Origin: a virus
Virus record (IMG/VR): IMGVR_UViG_3300046006_002567
Location: 1-23,130 of that record
Strand: one strand, 5' to 3'
Length of the DNA stretch: 23,130 nucleotides
The notes under the pieces were generated by a model, which saw only the letters and a program-made list of their open reading frames with translations, ran no database searches and was not told the DNA's origin. Position 1 is the stretch's first letter. Each line of letters opens with the position of its first letter. Positions 10,301 through 17,462 of this stretch are shown one piece after another. A program made the position numbers and the translations under genes.

Positions 10301-10789
10301 GGTTCTGCTGCTGGTGCATCTGCAATCATAACAGGTGAAACTTCTGTTAATGGTGGTCCTGCTGCAACAAGATATATAACCAAGAAGGTTGTATTGGATG
10401 CAGGATTCGATTCTGGTGATTTGAATGTTTATTTGACTGCTTATCGTCCAAATGGAACAGATATATTAGTATATTACAAAATTTTGAATAGAAATGATAC
10501 TCAAGGTTTTGCTGACGGTTCTTGGAAGTTGATGACAAAAACTAGAAGTTCGGATACATTATATTCTAAATTTAGAAATGATCTACATGAATATACTTTT
10601 GCGCCAGGAAGTTTGGGTGTAGATCAAGGTTATGTTTCTTATACCTCAACTAATGGCCAAACATACAATTCGTTCAATCAATTTGCAATCAAGATCGTTT
10701 TGGTGACCACAGATAAGACTATAGTTCCACATTTAACAGACATGAGATGTATTGCATTGCCTTCAAACATCAATAGTTCAATTGGTTGA
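4358..10789 (+). CDS. Giant DUF4815-type virion structural protein
   Basis: A 2143-residue protein, the largest product in the window. The N-terminus has the hallmark of the DUF4815 phage family: YYDDFDDTKNFHRILFKPG, then QARELTQAQTILQDQ and TGGQ (residues about 10-67). Around residues 909-1040 is the second conserved core (YLGRKDKL, VQHRRYTMADI, DTRINRVEYYTSLNSLEQ, GLNRFKNGIMVDDFSG). Residues about 1600-1705 look like a jelly-roll module that may bind carbohydrate (FPNGAFISTIRVFFASKPTS). Residues about 1914-1996 hold the GGxSY/GSGY beta domain. The C-terminal 145 residues (ITKKVVLDAGFDSGDLNVY ... MRCIALPS) are, from memory, typical of this family in T4-like aquatic phages. A beta domain is duplicated internally at about residues 438-512 and 1393-1469. 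AAGGGA at 4347-4352 supports ATG 4358. Its exact place in the virion (baseplate periphery or fibre base) is not shown by sequence. Confidence 0.85.
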   Translation: MALNFNVDPYYDDFDDTKNFHRILFKPGKAVQARELTQAQTILQDQITKFANNIFKENSPVTGGQITTNFSCFYIKLQSTYNGATIDVSEFNGLLITNSTGTIKAKVVAVAQATGTAGEGDPPTLIVVYKSGTQFTNNDIIYDVNSNKACQAITNNSTGQSSVVSIAKGVFYVLGNFVQIEPTTIVLSKYDSTPSRRVGLEITETIYDFANDASLLDPAVGASNYQAPGADRYVISLELTTKPLYFGDDQFFIELLRIEEGNVFKMVNGSVYAAIDDYFAKRDYETNGDYIVNDFTLTPKVDPDDEDKYIMGVGKGLAYVHGYRVENPSPVNLSSNRARSNSSINNDNTIINYGSYFTVANVVGANARAFEITTANTVDFHCVASSDVYTANATTYNSTLVARGYIRGLDFQSSPDNSDANTYIYKAFVNDLQNQSLTGTVVSAGANTVVLPATNGKTSTVNDAYIGVDISITSGTNAGETRTIIGYVGSTRTATVNRSWSVTPDNTSTFALNFNTADVESLLQIGSDYTIYGKAKIDNTGKQGNLASGDAVFENPNKPELIFTLGLPHVKSITDASYTTYIESRGVVFGASGGDLSATLPLTGSYLNVIKHLGEGGTTLTSDLVEENFTIIVTSKGSNSKFAVGDIVPWTISGRTIDVNSNLSVATLKTLTSDLSGFTATIIYKVFVPVATNSSLILKIKNLVTANANTIVTDGTQVDTYTYVDDGGTSSGQVFIQAPGVQPPGTKQSLYLSDVKRVVKIIDTKNNYTLPTTAMYTDSTYNVTNNYIFDNGQKDGYYDHASITLKPGAPKPAGHLHVYVDYYKHSGGDGYFSKMSYVDASNAPENYREIPNYTSKNGTTYSLRDCLDFRPSRVNAQSNFIFRFSNPSDTRFGSLLPVDSSSFICDYEHYLGRKDKLILTKDRSLQIIEGSYSINPILPNEPDSSLTIANITHNPYTGYITTEVPPGKLPDLSIDKVQHRRYTMADIAGLDTRINRVEYYTSLNSLEQNANSLQISDAYGLNRFKNGIMVDDFSGFSASDAGVTDFNANINRRTRQMTAGQIVKNFPLKNLAMVYNMNSPTTASIAALNYNVTRDGSVNYFTLPYTTTNLVSQKLASRTTNVNPFNTPFAKGNLALSPNMDTWVDTTYSPALLVVDPNLQVYQRGNVNNTLAFGDWQTVPGTSATSLQSQTSSPWATISNSVGWTGGTTGLQQTTIQNSTLSSTYITKFKEQQSNVVGPYNKIDNTYALNNGYINDISILPWIKPQQITIIASGLLIKTKLNAFFDNINVNAYVRKLNTIEVESVTGTFKAGEIIGYFSSGTFTPTAKIVGVYNYTDTTKMRLYVSNDFKTTTYNNSLALQNGFFNASGVYQSSTASGSVVATQFNNSSEHYSGTLKDSTSLTSIQLSPLASSVNDFYNGLTIYITSGTGAGQSAVISDYVGSTKVATLATPITVASVVGLPDKETYSIGSTTGSIETNERGDFFGVFTVPANSFHTGQKVFRLDNRINNNAATVSTYAEGTFYAEGLQVNKQNIDFGASPSGAKDTFRQTLYKDSSYTTNTSEVQSRRIVTDLEPPPPWTGDPVAQTFQIDPTNFPNGAFISTIRVFFASKPTSTNDGSPITLSIVGTLNGYPNGVTLDHAVATLDPTKVRVSSTPQYLDTNAYTEFTFSSPVYVQSGVLYAFMVKSSSNEYTLWTASNNEEALPSTVKNLPTDPYPSSITKISAAHYVGGLFLSQNSQTWEADQNQNLMFTIERCVFNTAVTPSIRMVIPKKLPQRTLVDSEIDYYKNANTMTDLILTTSNSDILVDAFNISTTDFVPSSTSINYNYDATLQNGTSAGQVGINPGKYGTTMYDHIHLDDNQGERVLFANSETSFSLYGQLYSQDNAVSPVISDAGTTVFTVQYDINNCPLSNSLISIVSGGTSYATGNTTVTVSPPTGKNGMQAYASQTIVNGVITSIYLTDVGSGYIETPTVSINVSGGSAAGASAIITGETSVNGGPAATRYITKKVVLDAGFDSGDLNVYLTAYRPNGTDILVYYKILNRNDTQGFADGSWKLMTKTRSSDTLYSKFRNDLHEYTFAPGSLGVDQGYVSYTSTNGQTYNSFNQFAIKIVLVTTDKTIVPHLTDMRCIALPSNINSSIG

Positions 10790-10791
10790 TT

Positions 10792-11013
10792 ATGACATAT
10801 TTGAAAGTTGAAGGTACAAAATTGGTGAGAGATACCAGAAGCGGTGCAATTATAAATCAAGATAAAAATGGTTTAGATGAGTATTTGAATAAGCGCCGGG
10901 CATTAGAGTCTCAAAAAAACGAAATAAATAATGTTAAGTCTGAGGTTAAAGAACTCAGAGAAGATATAACGGAAATAAAAAGTTTGTTATTAAAACTATT
11001 AGAAAAAGGTTAA
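10792..11013 (+). CDS. Small conserved coiled-coil protein of the structural operon
   Basis: The product has 73 residues beginning MTYLKVEGTKLVRDTRSGAI. The first 35 residues (YLKVEG, LVRDT, GAIIN, DEYL) look like a short globular motif that I remember from tiny proteins in T4-like aquatic phages. The rest is a charged helix (about residues 36-71, ESQKNEINNVKSEVKELRED) with leucine/isoleucine/valine spacing of a coiled coil. I chose ATG 10792, two bases after the upstream stop; a TTG at 10786 in the same frame would add two residues but is less likely. No strong Shine-Dalgarno is visible, so translational coupling to the giant gene is likely. The function is unknown. Its position between the giant virion protein and a fibre suggests a minor structural or assembly role. 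Confidence 0.8.
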   Translation: MTYLKVEGTKLVRDTRSGAIINQDKNGLDEYLNKRRALESQKNEINNVKSEVKELREDITEIKSLLLKLLEKG

Positions 11014-11014
11014 A

Positions 11015-14000
11015 ATGGCTAATACAGTATCCTCATTAAGTTATGCCAATACATTTGGTGATTGGATGGTTGCGACCAACAATTTAGTTATAGAAAATAA
11101 CATTATTGCCAAAGAAAATTATGTCAAAGATTCTGGAACTTTATATCTTTCAGAAAGTTCACAAACAGCCTTACAATCAAACGGTAATGTTATTATACAG
11201 AAAGTATTCTCTGTTCAAGGCATAGGTTCTTCTGCATCAATTCAAAACAATTTAGATGTTCAGGGTCAAGGATATTTTACAAACGTAAATTTAAGTCTTG
11301 CAACAACAGGTAATGCAAATGTTGGTAAAACTTTGGAAGTTTTAGGTACAGGTAATGCACTATTAGTTTCAAACAATGCTATAATTGGTGGTAATGTTGC
11401 AATATCATATGCAACCATCACAAGAACACTACAAGCAAATAATACTGTTAATACATCATACGCTTCAATATACAATACATTGTTTACTGATAAATTGCAA
11501 GCAAACACTAGCACTTTGACTGGTATAGCTGTTGCAAATAGTTCCGTTTTTACCAACTATCTACAATCCAATACAAACATATTAACAGCAGCACTACATT
11601 CAAATAATCAGATTAGCACTACATCCGCTTCTGTAACAGGTACTACTTGGACAAATGTGCTGCAAGCAAACAATTCCACAAATACATCAAATGCAAATAT
11701 AGTTTGGACAGTATCAGCAAATGCTGTGCAAGCGCATGTTTCAGTAAACACATCCAATGCATCTGTTGTACATACAACTTATACAAATTTCTTGCAAGCC
11801 AATACTTCAACAAACACATCAAATGCAAGTATAGTTTGGACTTTGTATGCGAATAATGTTCAGGCCAATGCAACAGTTAATACAACAACAGCTTCTATTA
11901 CTGGAACAACATTTACTGATAAATTACAAGCCAATACACAAGCAAATACACAAACACTTTCTGTATCCGAAACTGCATTTGTTAATATATTAGAAGCTAA
12001 TAGTGCGGTCAATACAACCACATTATCAGTGTTTAGTACTTCACACACTGAGGTATTACAGGCCAATTCAGCTGCTAATACTAGAACAATGTCTGTTACT
12101 GGTGTAACGCATACTGATGTGTTACAAGCCAATTCAGCTGCTAATACTAGAACAATGTCTGTTACTGGTACTACACATACCAATGTGTTACAGGCTAATA
12201 GTGCAGCCAATACTAGAACAATGTCTGTTACTGGTACGACACATACCAATGTGTTACAGGCTAATACATTAGCCAACACCGAAACAATGACAGTTACTGG
12301 TACCACACATACGGATGTGTTACAGGCCAATTCTGCGGCTAACACTAGAACCATGTCGGTTACTGGTACGACACATACAGATTTGTTAGTAGCAAATACT
12401 AGAATTAATACAGTAAATGTTTGGTCGACCCATACAGTAACGGCAAATACAATAAGAGCAAATTCTGATGTTTTCACACCAAATGTCAGAGTTTCAGAAT
12501 TAATTGATGCTGAAGATGCTGAAGCAAGAGTTTATAACCTACAGGTTGGTGAAGGTGGTTTGAGTATTGCTGGCAACTTCACACTTAATGGAAGAACAGT
12601 ATTTAATTCAAATGAATTTATTATAAGTCAAGGAACACCAAATCAAACATCAAAATTTAGTGTTTTCAGAACAGCTAATGGTGCGGCAAATGGTGTTGCA
12701 TCGAATGCATCTATTCGTTGGAATGAAACAGATAATTATTTTGATCTAAATGACGTTAGTGATGGAACATATTATAGAATTATTACCGAACAACAACTCA
12801 CTGGTTCAACAACAACAGTAAGTTCAGTGTTGGCCGCATCAGCCACAGCGGCAAACACATTAAACGATGCAATACAAACAGCGAATACTTTCTTAAAAGC
12901 AAGAGTAGATTCTTCTGATTCATTTGCTAACGGTGCATTTGTTAGAGCCAATTCATCTTATTTGTCACAAAACATTACAGCAGTATTTGCAAATGCTGGT
13001 TTTGCACATGCAAATGCTTCTTTCGCTGCAGCAAACAATGTTGGACCACAAATTGAACCAGCACATGCAAAAGCTAATGCGGCTTTTTCAAAGGCTAATG
13101 CTGCAACATCTGAGATTAAAGGAACAACAGGTTCAATATCACCAACTGATGCATCATTGACATTCACATCTAATAACGGTGTACAAATTTATGCAACTGC
13201 TGCAAACACCTTAGCAATCAGCACATCACAAGATTTGCGGACTACTGCAACTCCGTCATTTTCTTCATTGACATTACCTGGAGCTCCATTGCCAATATCA
13301 TCTGGTGGTACTGGTTCAACATCAGCTTCATCAGCTTTCAATACACTGGTTGCGGCCGCAACTGCCACACCAAACCCAACTTCAGGTTATGTTCTTGCAA
13401 CTACTGGTACAGGTTTTTATTGGACTGCTGCTGGTGCAGGTGGTGCAGGTACACAACCTGGTACTAGAATTACATCTAATAGATTATCTTATACTGGTGA
13501 TGGTACAACAACAATTTATACAACACCAACATTCAGTCAGGCCAACCAAGTTAGAGTGTATATTAATGGTGTTCGTCAATTAGAATCTGAATATAGTTTA
13601 AATTCTGGTACATCTAGAGTGACAATGACTGTTGCACCAGTTCTTAATGACAAGATATTGGTCGAAGTAGATGGTTATGCAGTATATGAATATTTTGCAA
13701 ACAATATCGTATACGGACCTGGAACAGGTGCTCTTTCAGCAGGCACAATCCAAAGCGCAATTGACGGTTTAGAATCTGGTAAGATGCCAAAAACTGGCGG
13801 CACATTTACAGGCGATGTTATTGGTTTAACGATGCCAACGGCTACATCAAACTCATCATTTGCAACAACATCTTTTGTTAATAGCCTTGCAAATTCTTCT
13901 TATACATTCTCACATAGTATAACAGGAAATGCGGGTACAGTAACAAATGGATTAGTTTCAACAGGAACTTATACAAATCCAAGTTGGATATCAAGTATTA

Positions 14001-15115
14001 GTGCAAGTAAGTTATCTGGTGGCACAATTAGTAGTACAATACTAGAAAATTCATCCGTCTTTATTGGCACAACTTCTATTCCACTCAATCGTGCATCGGG
14101 CGGATCACACACATTGAATGGTGTATCTATTGATGGTAATGCTGGTACAGTTGGTAGTTTAGGAATAAACACGATTCACACAAACGCTGAAGCTAACAAA
14201 CTTGTACGAACCGATTCAACAGGAAATACTATTATAAAAACTATAGTTTCCTCTACACATGATAAAATTGCGGCAACTCCAGTTTATGTCATGGCTTCGA
14301 ATAGTACTGGTACATTTGCAAACGTCACATCATATCAAACATCTTATTTAAGAGTTCAATATGCAGACACAGCAGGTTCAGCAGGTTCAGCACCAGCTTC
14401 TGATGTGTATACATGGGCAAAAGCCGCAACGAAGCCATCATATACCAAAGCTGAAGTTGGTTTGGGTAGTGTAGATAATACAGCAGATTCAACCAAATCA
14501 GTAAGTTATGCAACCACAGCAGGAAGAGCATACCCAAGACGCAGTGATGGTGGTGATTTAAATTTCTATTGGTCTGGTCAATCTGGTCAACCAACTTGGT
14601 TATGGGGCGGTACTGATGGTGTAAACATGTATGTTTATAATCCATCAAACTTCTCAGTAAACTATGCTGCCAGTGCTGGCAGTGCTGGCAGTGCGGGTAC
14701 ATTCACTAGCACAAGTCAAAACTCACAGTTCAATTCATTAGGTATTGGTACTGCGGCGTCAACAACAGCCGGAGAAATTCGTGCAACCAATAACATTACT
14801 GCTTATTACTCTGATGACAGATTAAAAACCAAACTTGGTAATATTGAAAATGCACTTGACAAAATAGACCAACTAACTGGATTCTATTATGAAGAAAATG
14901 AATTGGCAGAATCATTGGGATATAAAAAACGCCGTCAAATAGGTGTATCGGCACAACAAGTACAAAAACAACTACCTGATTGTGAAGTCGTTGTACCTGC
15001 ACCAATTGATGAAAATTATTTAACAGTGCGATATGAAAAATTGATTCCATTATTAATTGAAGGTATTAAAGAATTGAAAGCTGAAGTGGAAACATTAAAG
15101 GGACAAATTAAATGA
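11015..15115 (+). CDS. Long tail fibre with 22-residue repeats and C-terminal S74 chaperone domain
   Basis: A 1366-residue trimeric fibre or adhesin is likely. Residues 1-138 form the head. Residues 139-457 are an exact 22-residue tandem array. Residues about 636-700 hold the Asn/Ala 7-residue stalk (SFANGAFVRANSSYLSQN). At about residues 820-900 lies a GDGTTTIYTT ... VYINGVRQLESEY domain. Near residue 1130 is ASDVYTWAKAATKPSY followed by GLGSVDNTADS, a common phage fibre segment. Residues about 1266-1366 are the intramolecular chaperone of endosialidase type (peptidase S74): S1266-D1267-D-R-L-K, then ALDKIDQLTGFYYE, the QIGVSAQQVQ segment and a terminal helix. In that family the domain drives trimerisation and is released by self-cleavage at the conserved Ser-Asp. 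AAAAAGG just before ATG 11015 supports the start. Its stop overlaps the next start. Confidence 0.9.
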   Translation: MANTVSSLSYANTFGDWMVATNNLVIENNIIAKENYVKDSGTLYLSESSQTALQSNGNVIIQKVFSVQGIGSSASIQNNLDVQGQGYFTNVNLSLATTGNANVGKTLEVLGTGNALLVSNNAIIGGNVAISYATITRTLQANNTVNTSYASIYNTLFTDKLQANTSTLTGIAVANSSVFTNYLQSNTNILTAALHSNNQISTTSASVTGTTWTNVLQANNSTNTSNANIVWTVSANAVQAHVSVNTSNASVVHTTYTNFLQANTSTNTSNASIVWTLYANNVQANATVNTTTASITGTTFTDKLQANTQANTQTLSVSETAFVNILEANSAVNTTTLSVFSTSHTEVLQANSAANTRTMSVTGVTHTDVLQANSAANTRTMSVTGTTHTNVLQANSAANTRTMSVTGTTHTNVLQANTLANTETMTVTGTTHTDVLQANSAANTRTMSVTGTTHTDLLVANTRINTVNVWSTHTVTANTIRANSDVFTPNVRVSELIDAEDAEARVYNLQVGEGGLSIAGNFTLNGRTVFNSNEFIISQGTPNQTSKFSVFRTANGAANGVASNASIRWNETDNYFDLNDVSDGTYYRIITEQQLTGSTTTVSSVLAASATAANTLNDAIQTANTFLKARVDSSDSFANGAFVRANSSYLSQNITAVFANAGFAHANASFAAANNVGPQIEPAHAKANAAFSKANAATSEIKGTTGSISPTDASLTFTSNNGVQIYATAANTLAISTSQDLRTTATPSFSSLTLPGAPLPISSGGTGSTSASSAFNTLVAAATATPNPTSGYVLATTGTGFYWTAAGAGGAGTQPGTRITSNRLSYTGDGTTTIYTTPTFSQANQVRVYINGVRQLESEYSLNSGTSRVTMTVAPVLNDKILVEVDGYAVYEYFANNIVYGPGTGALSAGTIQSAIDGLESGKMPKTGGTFTGDVIGLTMPTATSNSSFATTSFVNSLANSSYTFSHSITGNAGTVTNGLVSTGTYTNPSWISSISASKLSGGTISSTILENSSVFIGTTSIPLNRASGGSHTLNGVSIDGNAGTVGSLGINTIHTNAEANKLVRTDSTGNTIIKTIVSSTHDKIAATPVYVMASNSTGTFANVTSYQTSYLRVQYADTAGSAGSAPASDVYTWAKAATKPSYTKAEVGLGSVDNTADSTKSVSYATTAGRAYPRRSDGGDLNFYWSGQSGQPTWLWGGTDGVNMYVYNPSNFSVNYAASAGSAGSAGTFTSTSQNSQFNSLGIGTAASTTAGEIRATNNITAYYSDDRLKTKLGNIENALDKIDQLTGFYYEENELAESLGYKKRRQIGVSAQQVQKQLPDCEVVVPAPIDENYLTVRYEKLIPLLIEGIKELKAEVETLKGQIK
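11429..12385 (+). repeat. Exact-length 22-residue (66-bp) tandem repeat array
   Basis: Fourteen in-frame units, each starting with (L/V)(Q/E)(A/S)N or similar, start at 11429, 11495, 11561, 11660, 11726, 11792, 11858, 11924, 11990, 12056, 12122, 12188, 12254 and 12320. The third unit is 33 residues, so the total is 319 codons (14 x 22 + 11). Units 10-14 (12056-12385) are nearly the same at DNA level (LQANSAANTRTMSVTGTTHT), so the 3-prime end was amplified most recently. Confidence 0.9.
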
Positions 15116-16473
15116 CAACAAAGATTACGCCATCAGTTCTAGAAAATACAACTGTTGTAGCAGCCACACATGGTACTGCTGCATCAATACCAGTTATAGT
15201 TGTTGATCCACAAGGTAGAATTACTGGTGTCACCAATACTTCTATTAGTATAGCCACAAGTCAAATTGGTAGTGGCACACTGGCTGATGCAAGATTGCCT
15301 GCTCAGGCGGATTTGACTGCTGCAAACTATTATGGTGATGCAACCAAGACTGTTGCAATTGTTACTGATGCAAAAGGTAGAATTAAATCAGCAGCCAACG
15401 TTACAATTGCAATTGCTTCTAGTGCAGTTTCTGGTTTAGCAACCTCGGCAACCACAGACACTACAAATGCTGATAATATCGGTTCAGGCACATTAGCTAC
15501 AGCAAGATTGGCAGACTCTGGTGTCGTTGCAAGAACATATGGTACCGCTTCAAGTGTAAGTCAAGTTGTTGTTGATGCAAAAGGTAGAATTACTGGTATT
15601 TCAAACGTTGCAATACAAATTGCAACCTCGCAAATTACTAGTTACCCGACATTTGCAGCCTCAGCAACCACAGATACTACAAATGCTACTAATATCGGTT
15701 CAGGTACATTACCTGATGCAAGATTAAGTAATGCTGGTGTTAATACTGGTACATTCGGATCAGCATCAGTAGTTCCAAGAATTGCGGTAGATGCAAAAGG
15801 TAGAGTTACGGGTGTAACTGCAACTAACATTGCAATTGGTGTTGGTGCAGTTTCTGGTTTAGCAACTGTTGCAACATCTGGAGCATACGGAGATTTGTCT
15901 GGAAGACCTACGATACCAACCATACCAGCTTCATTACCAGCTTCTGATGTATACGCATGGGCCAAGACTGCAACAAAGCCATCATATGCATATTCGGAGA
16001 TAAGTAGTACACCAGCCATACCAACCACATTACCAGCATCTGATGTGTATGCATGGGCAAAAGCAGCAACAAAGCCATCATATGCATATTCAGAAATATC
16101 TAGTACACCAACAAATGTAAGTTCATTTAGTAACGACTCAGGGTTTTTAACTGCTTCCAGTTTTCTAAAATCTTTAAATGCTAATGGTTACATAAAGTTA
16201 CCAGGAAATATAGTAATAGTATGGGGTTCGACAACTGCTTCAATAGGAGGTTCAACCGGCGGAACTGTGACTGCATCTTATGCATCAGGCAATGGCATGT
16301 CAACACTTTATCAAGTTCTTTATAACATCTATCCGTCTACCGCTGATGGTGGTGCTTATTTTGTGGAAAGATTAACTGCAAAAAGTGCAAGTTCACTTTC
16401 AGTACTTATTCGGTCAAGTAATGGCAGCACATTCACTTATGTGTTGAACTATATTGCTATTGGAACTTACTAA
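15112..16473 (+). CDS. Fibre-like protein with gp53-like C-terminal tip domain
   Basis: A 453-residue fibre or receptor-binding protein is likely. Residues 1-260 contain four copies of a repeat centred on (V/T/A)VDAKGRITG, each preceded by a (Y/F)G(D/T/S)A segment, with IGSGTL(A/P)DARL between copies; this is a known phage fibre architecture. Residues 271-334 are two 32-residue copies of a segment containing ASDVYAWAK(T/A)ATKPSY. From N358 (NGYIKLPGNIVIVWGS) to the end the sequence resembles the C-terminal domain of phage tail fibre gp53-like proteins, which I recall as a compact tip used for receptor contact. The ATG overlaps the previous stop (ATGA at 15112-15115), with AAAGGGA at 15097-15103, so translation is probably coupled to the S74-tipped fibre. 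It could form a second fibre or the distal part of the same one. Confidence 0.85.
   Translation: MTTKITPSVLENTTVVAATHGTAASIPVIVVDPQGRITGVTNTSISIATSQIGSGTLADARLPAQADLTAANYYGDATKTVAIVTDAKGRIKSAANVTIAIASSAVSGLATSATTDTTNADNIGSGTLATARLADSGVVARTYGTASSVSQVVVDAKGRITGISNVAIQIATSQITSYPTFAASATTDTTNATNIGSGTLPDARLSNAGVNTGTFGSASVVPRIAVDAKGRVTGVTATNIAIGVGAVSGLATVATSGAYGDLSGRPTIPTIPASLPASDVYAWAKTATKPSYAYSEISSTPAIPTTLPASDVYAWAKAATKPSYAYSEISSTPTNVSSFSNDSGFLTASSFLKSLNANGYIKLPGNIVIVWGSTTASIGGSTGGTVTASYASGNGMSTLYQVLYNIYPSTADGGAYFVERLTAKSASSLSVLIRSSNGSTFTYVLNYIAIGTY
15922..16113 (+). repeat. Two direct 96-bp repeats (32 residues each)
   Basis: Units at 15922-16017 and 16018-16113 both encode IP(A/T)(S/T)LPASDVYAWAK followed by ATKPSYAYSEISSTP. 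A related but diverged single copy lies in the preceding fibre gene near 14395-14450, where it continues into an unrelated GLGSVDNTADS segment. Confidence 0.88.
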
Positions 16474-16577
16474 ATTTCGAATTTTTGCGTTCCGGCCCGA
16501 GAATTTTCTCCGACAGCTCCAAAAGTCCAAAAAGCGAATTTACTTTCAGTATAAATACCTCCAAAAGGGGTTAAACA
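16474..16577 (+). other. Longest intergenic gap, between the fibre pair and the small virion proteins
   Basis: The gap is 104 bases. It contains a short GC-rich patch (TTCCGGCCCGAG), a 12-base perfect palindrome GAGAATTTTCTC at 16499-16510 whose centre is too tight for a hairpin, and an imperfect inverted repeat (AAATTTCGAATTTTT near 16472 against AAAAAGCGAATTT near 16530) that might act as a weak terminator. I see no convincing stem followed by a T-run. The right end carries a late promoter and ribosome binding site. Confidence 0.5.
16550..16557 (+). promoter_or_regulatory. T4-type late promoter TATAAATA
   Basis: This is a perfect match to the T4 late promoter -10 element, which is read by the phage sigma factor gp55. 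It lies 20 bases before ATG 16578. The ribosome binding site AAGGGG (16565-16570) sits between them, leaving room for a short leader. It is placed in the longest gap of the window and probably starts the transcript for 16578 onward. Confidence 0.75.
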
Positions 16578-16919
16578 ATGCCAGCTGGTTACCAAGAATT
16601 ATTTCTAGAACAAGGTTCAAACTTTAGTACATCCATTTCTTTGGACCAGGCTGATGGTTCACCTTTTGTTTTAACTGGTAGCGAAGTAAAAGCTGCCATG
16701 AAAAAATCATACTATTCTAGTAGCACAACTGCAAACTTTGTGGTACAAGTTAATGATCCAACAGAAGGTGTTATACTTTTAACTTTACCATATGCAAACA
16801 CCGCAAACATTTCTGCTGGTCGTTATGTGTATGATGTGGTTATCAAAGATTCTTCAAACACAGTAATACGTGTTTTAGAGGGAGTTGTGAACGTTTTACC
16901 TCAAGTTACAGTATTTTAA
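16578..16919 (+). CDS. Small BppU-like Ig-type virion protein
   Basis: The product has 113 residues. It opens MPAGYQELFLEQGSNFSTS, followed by PFVLTGSEVKAAMKKSYYSSS, a TLPYANTANISAGRYVYDV core and VLEGVVNVLPQVTVF. The pattern 'tolerates a thiol-free G-S-F-S-T strand, then transverse L-T-G, then A-G-R-Y-V-Y-D-V, then V-x-E-G-x-V-x-V-x-P' resembles the N-terminal domain of phage baseplate upper proteins (BppU), and small standalone copies are, from memory, common in T4-like aquatic phages. It is probably a beta-sandwich docking protein at the base of fibres. It is the first gene after the TATAAATA late promoter, with a clear AAGGGG ribosome binding site. It ends 9 bases before the next gene, a pairing that suggests the two products act together. 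The fold assignment comes from motif similarity only. Confidence 0.75.
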   Translation: MPAGYQELFLEQGSNFSTSISLDQADGSPFVLTGSEVKAAMKKSYYSSSTTANFVVQVNDPTEGVILLTLPYANTANISAGRYVYDVVIKDSSNTVIRVLEGVVNVLPQVTVF

Positions 16920-16928
16920 AGGAATAAA

Positions 16929-17462
16929 ATGGCGACCGTAACTGTTACACAACCAGCAACTATAAAAGTTAGAGTTGAAGGCCAGAAAACTAAAGTACAG
17001 ACGTTATCCTATGGTACCAAAACACTTAGGAGTTTAACTGACCTTAGTTTAGTTGGTGCAAACACGGGTGATGTGATTGTATACAATTCACAAACCAAAA
17101 CATTTTCTGCCAAAGGCCTTGGTACCGATACTCCTGTACATGGAAATCTATTACCAACACAGTCAAGAACATTTGACCTTGGTAGTAGAACAAATAAATT
17201 CCGAAGTCTATTTCTAAGTGGTAACACAATTGACTTGGATGGTACAGTAATTAAAGCTGATGAAGTTTCTGGTGCAATATCTTTTGCTGCACGTCCAACT
17301 GAAACACAACCAAATCCAATCGCTATTGTTGTATCTCCGATTGGTGGTTTTGTACCTGTTCAGACTGTTGCTGGTGTAATTCCAGAACAAGCAATTCAGG
17401 CCGCAATAGCAAACTCAGTAACGTATTTGGCTTTCCAGGGTGCTGATTCCGGTTTCTTTTAA
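16929..17462 (+). CDS. Fibre-like structural protein ending in DSGFF
   Basis: The product has 177 residues. Residues about 1-50 are a basic beta-rich start (TIKVRVEGQKTKVQTLSYG, then LTDLSLVGANTGDVIVYNS, a turn motif I recall from phage fibres). Residues about 75-105 contain FDLGSRTNKFRSLFLSGNTI, a recognisable phage fibre motif, followed by KADEVSGAISF. The last residues are ADSGFF, a variant of the D-G-G-x-F ending found in the next three genes. AAAGGA at 16918-16923 overlaps the upstream stop and supports ATG 16929. The stop is immediately adjacent to the next ATG with no gap, so translation is probably coupled. The likely role is a fibre-base or adaptor component; no enzymatic motif is visible. 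Confidence 0.8.
   Translation: MATVTVTQPATIKVRVEGQKTKVQTLSYGTKTLRSLTDLSLVGANTGDVIVYNSQTKTFSAKGLGTDTPVHGNLLPTQSRTFDLGSRTNKFRSLFLSGNTIDLDGTVIKADEVSGAISFAARPTETQPNPIAIVVSPIGGFVPVQTVAGVIPEQAIQAAIANSVTYLAFQGADSGFF

Noticed and set aside
10786-10791. TTG start for the small coiled-coil gene
   Set aside because: It overlaps the upstream stop and adds only two residues; ATG 10792 is the more usual start.
11860-12477. Long antisense open frame over the 22-residue repeats (205 codons, minus strand)
   Set aside because: It mirrors the periodic coding DNA of the fibre, has no ribosome binding site and no recognisable protein features.
16499-16510. Palindrome GAGAATTTTCTC as a terminator
   Set aside because: The arms meet with a two-base centre, so no stable hairpin forms, and no T-run follows.
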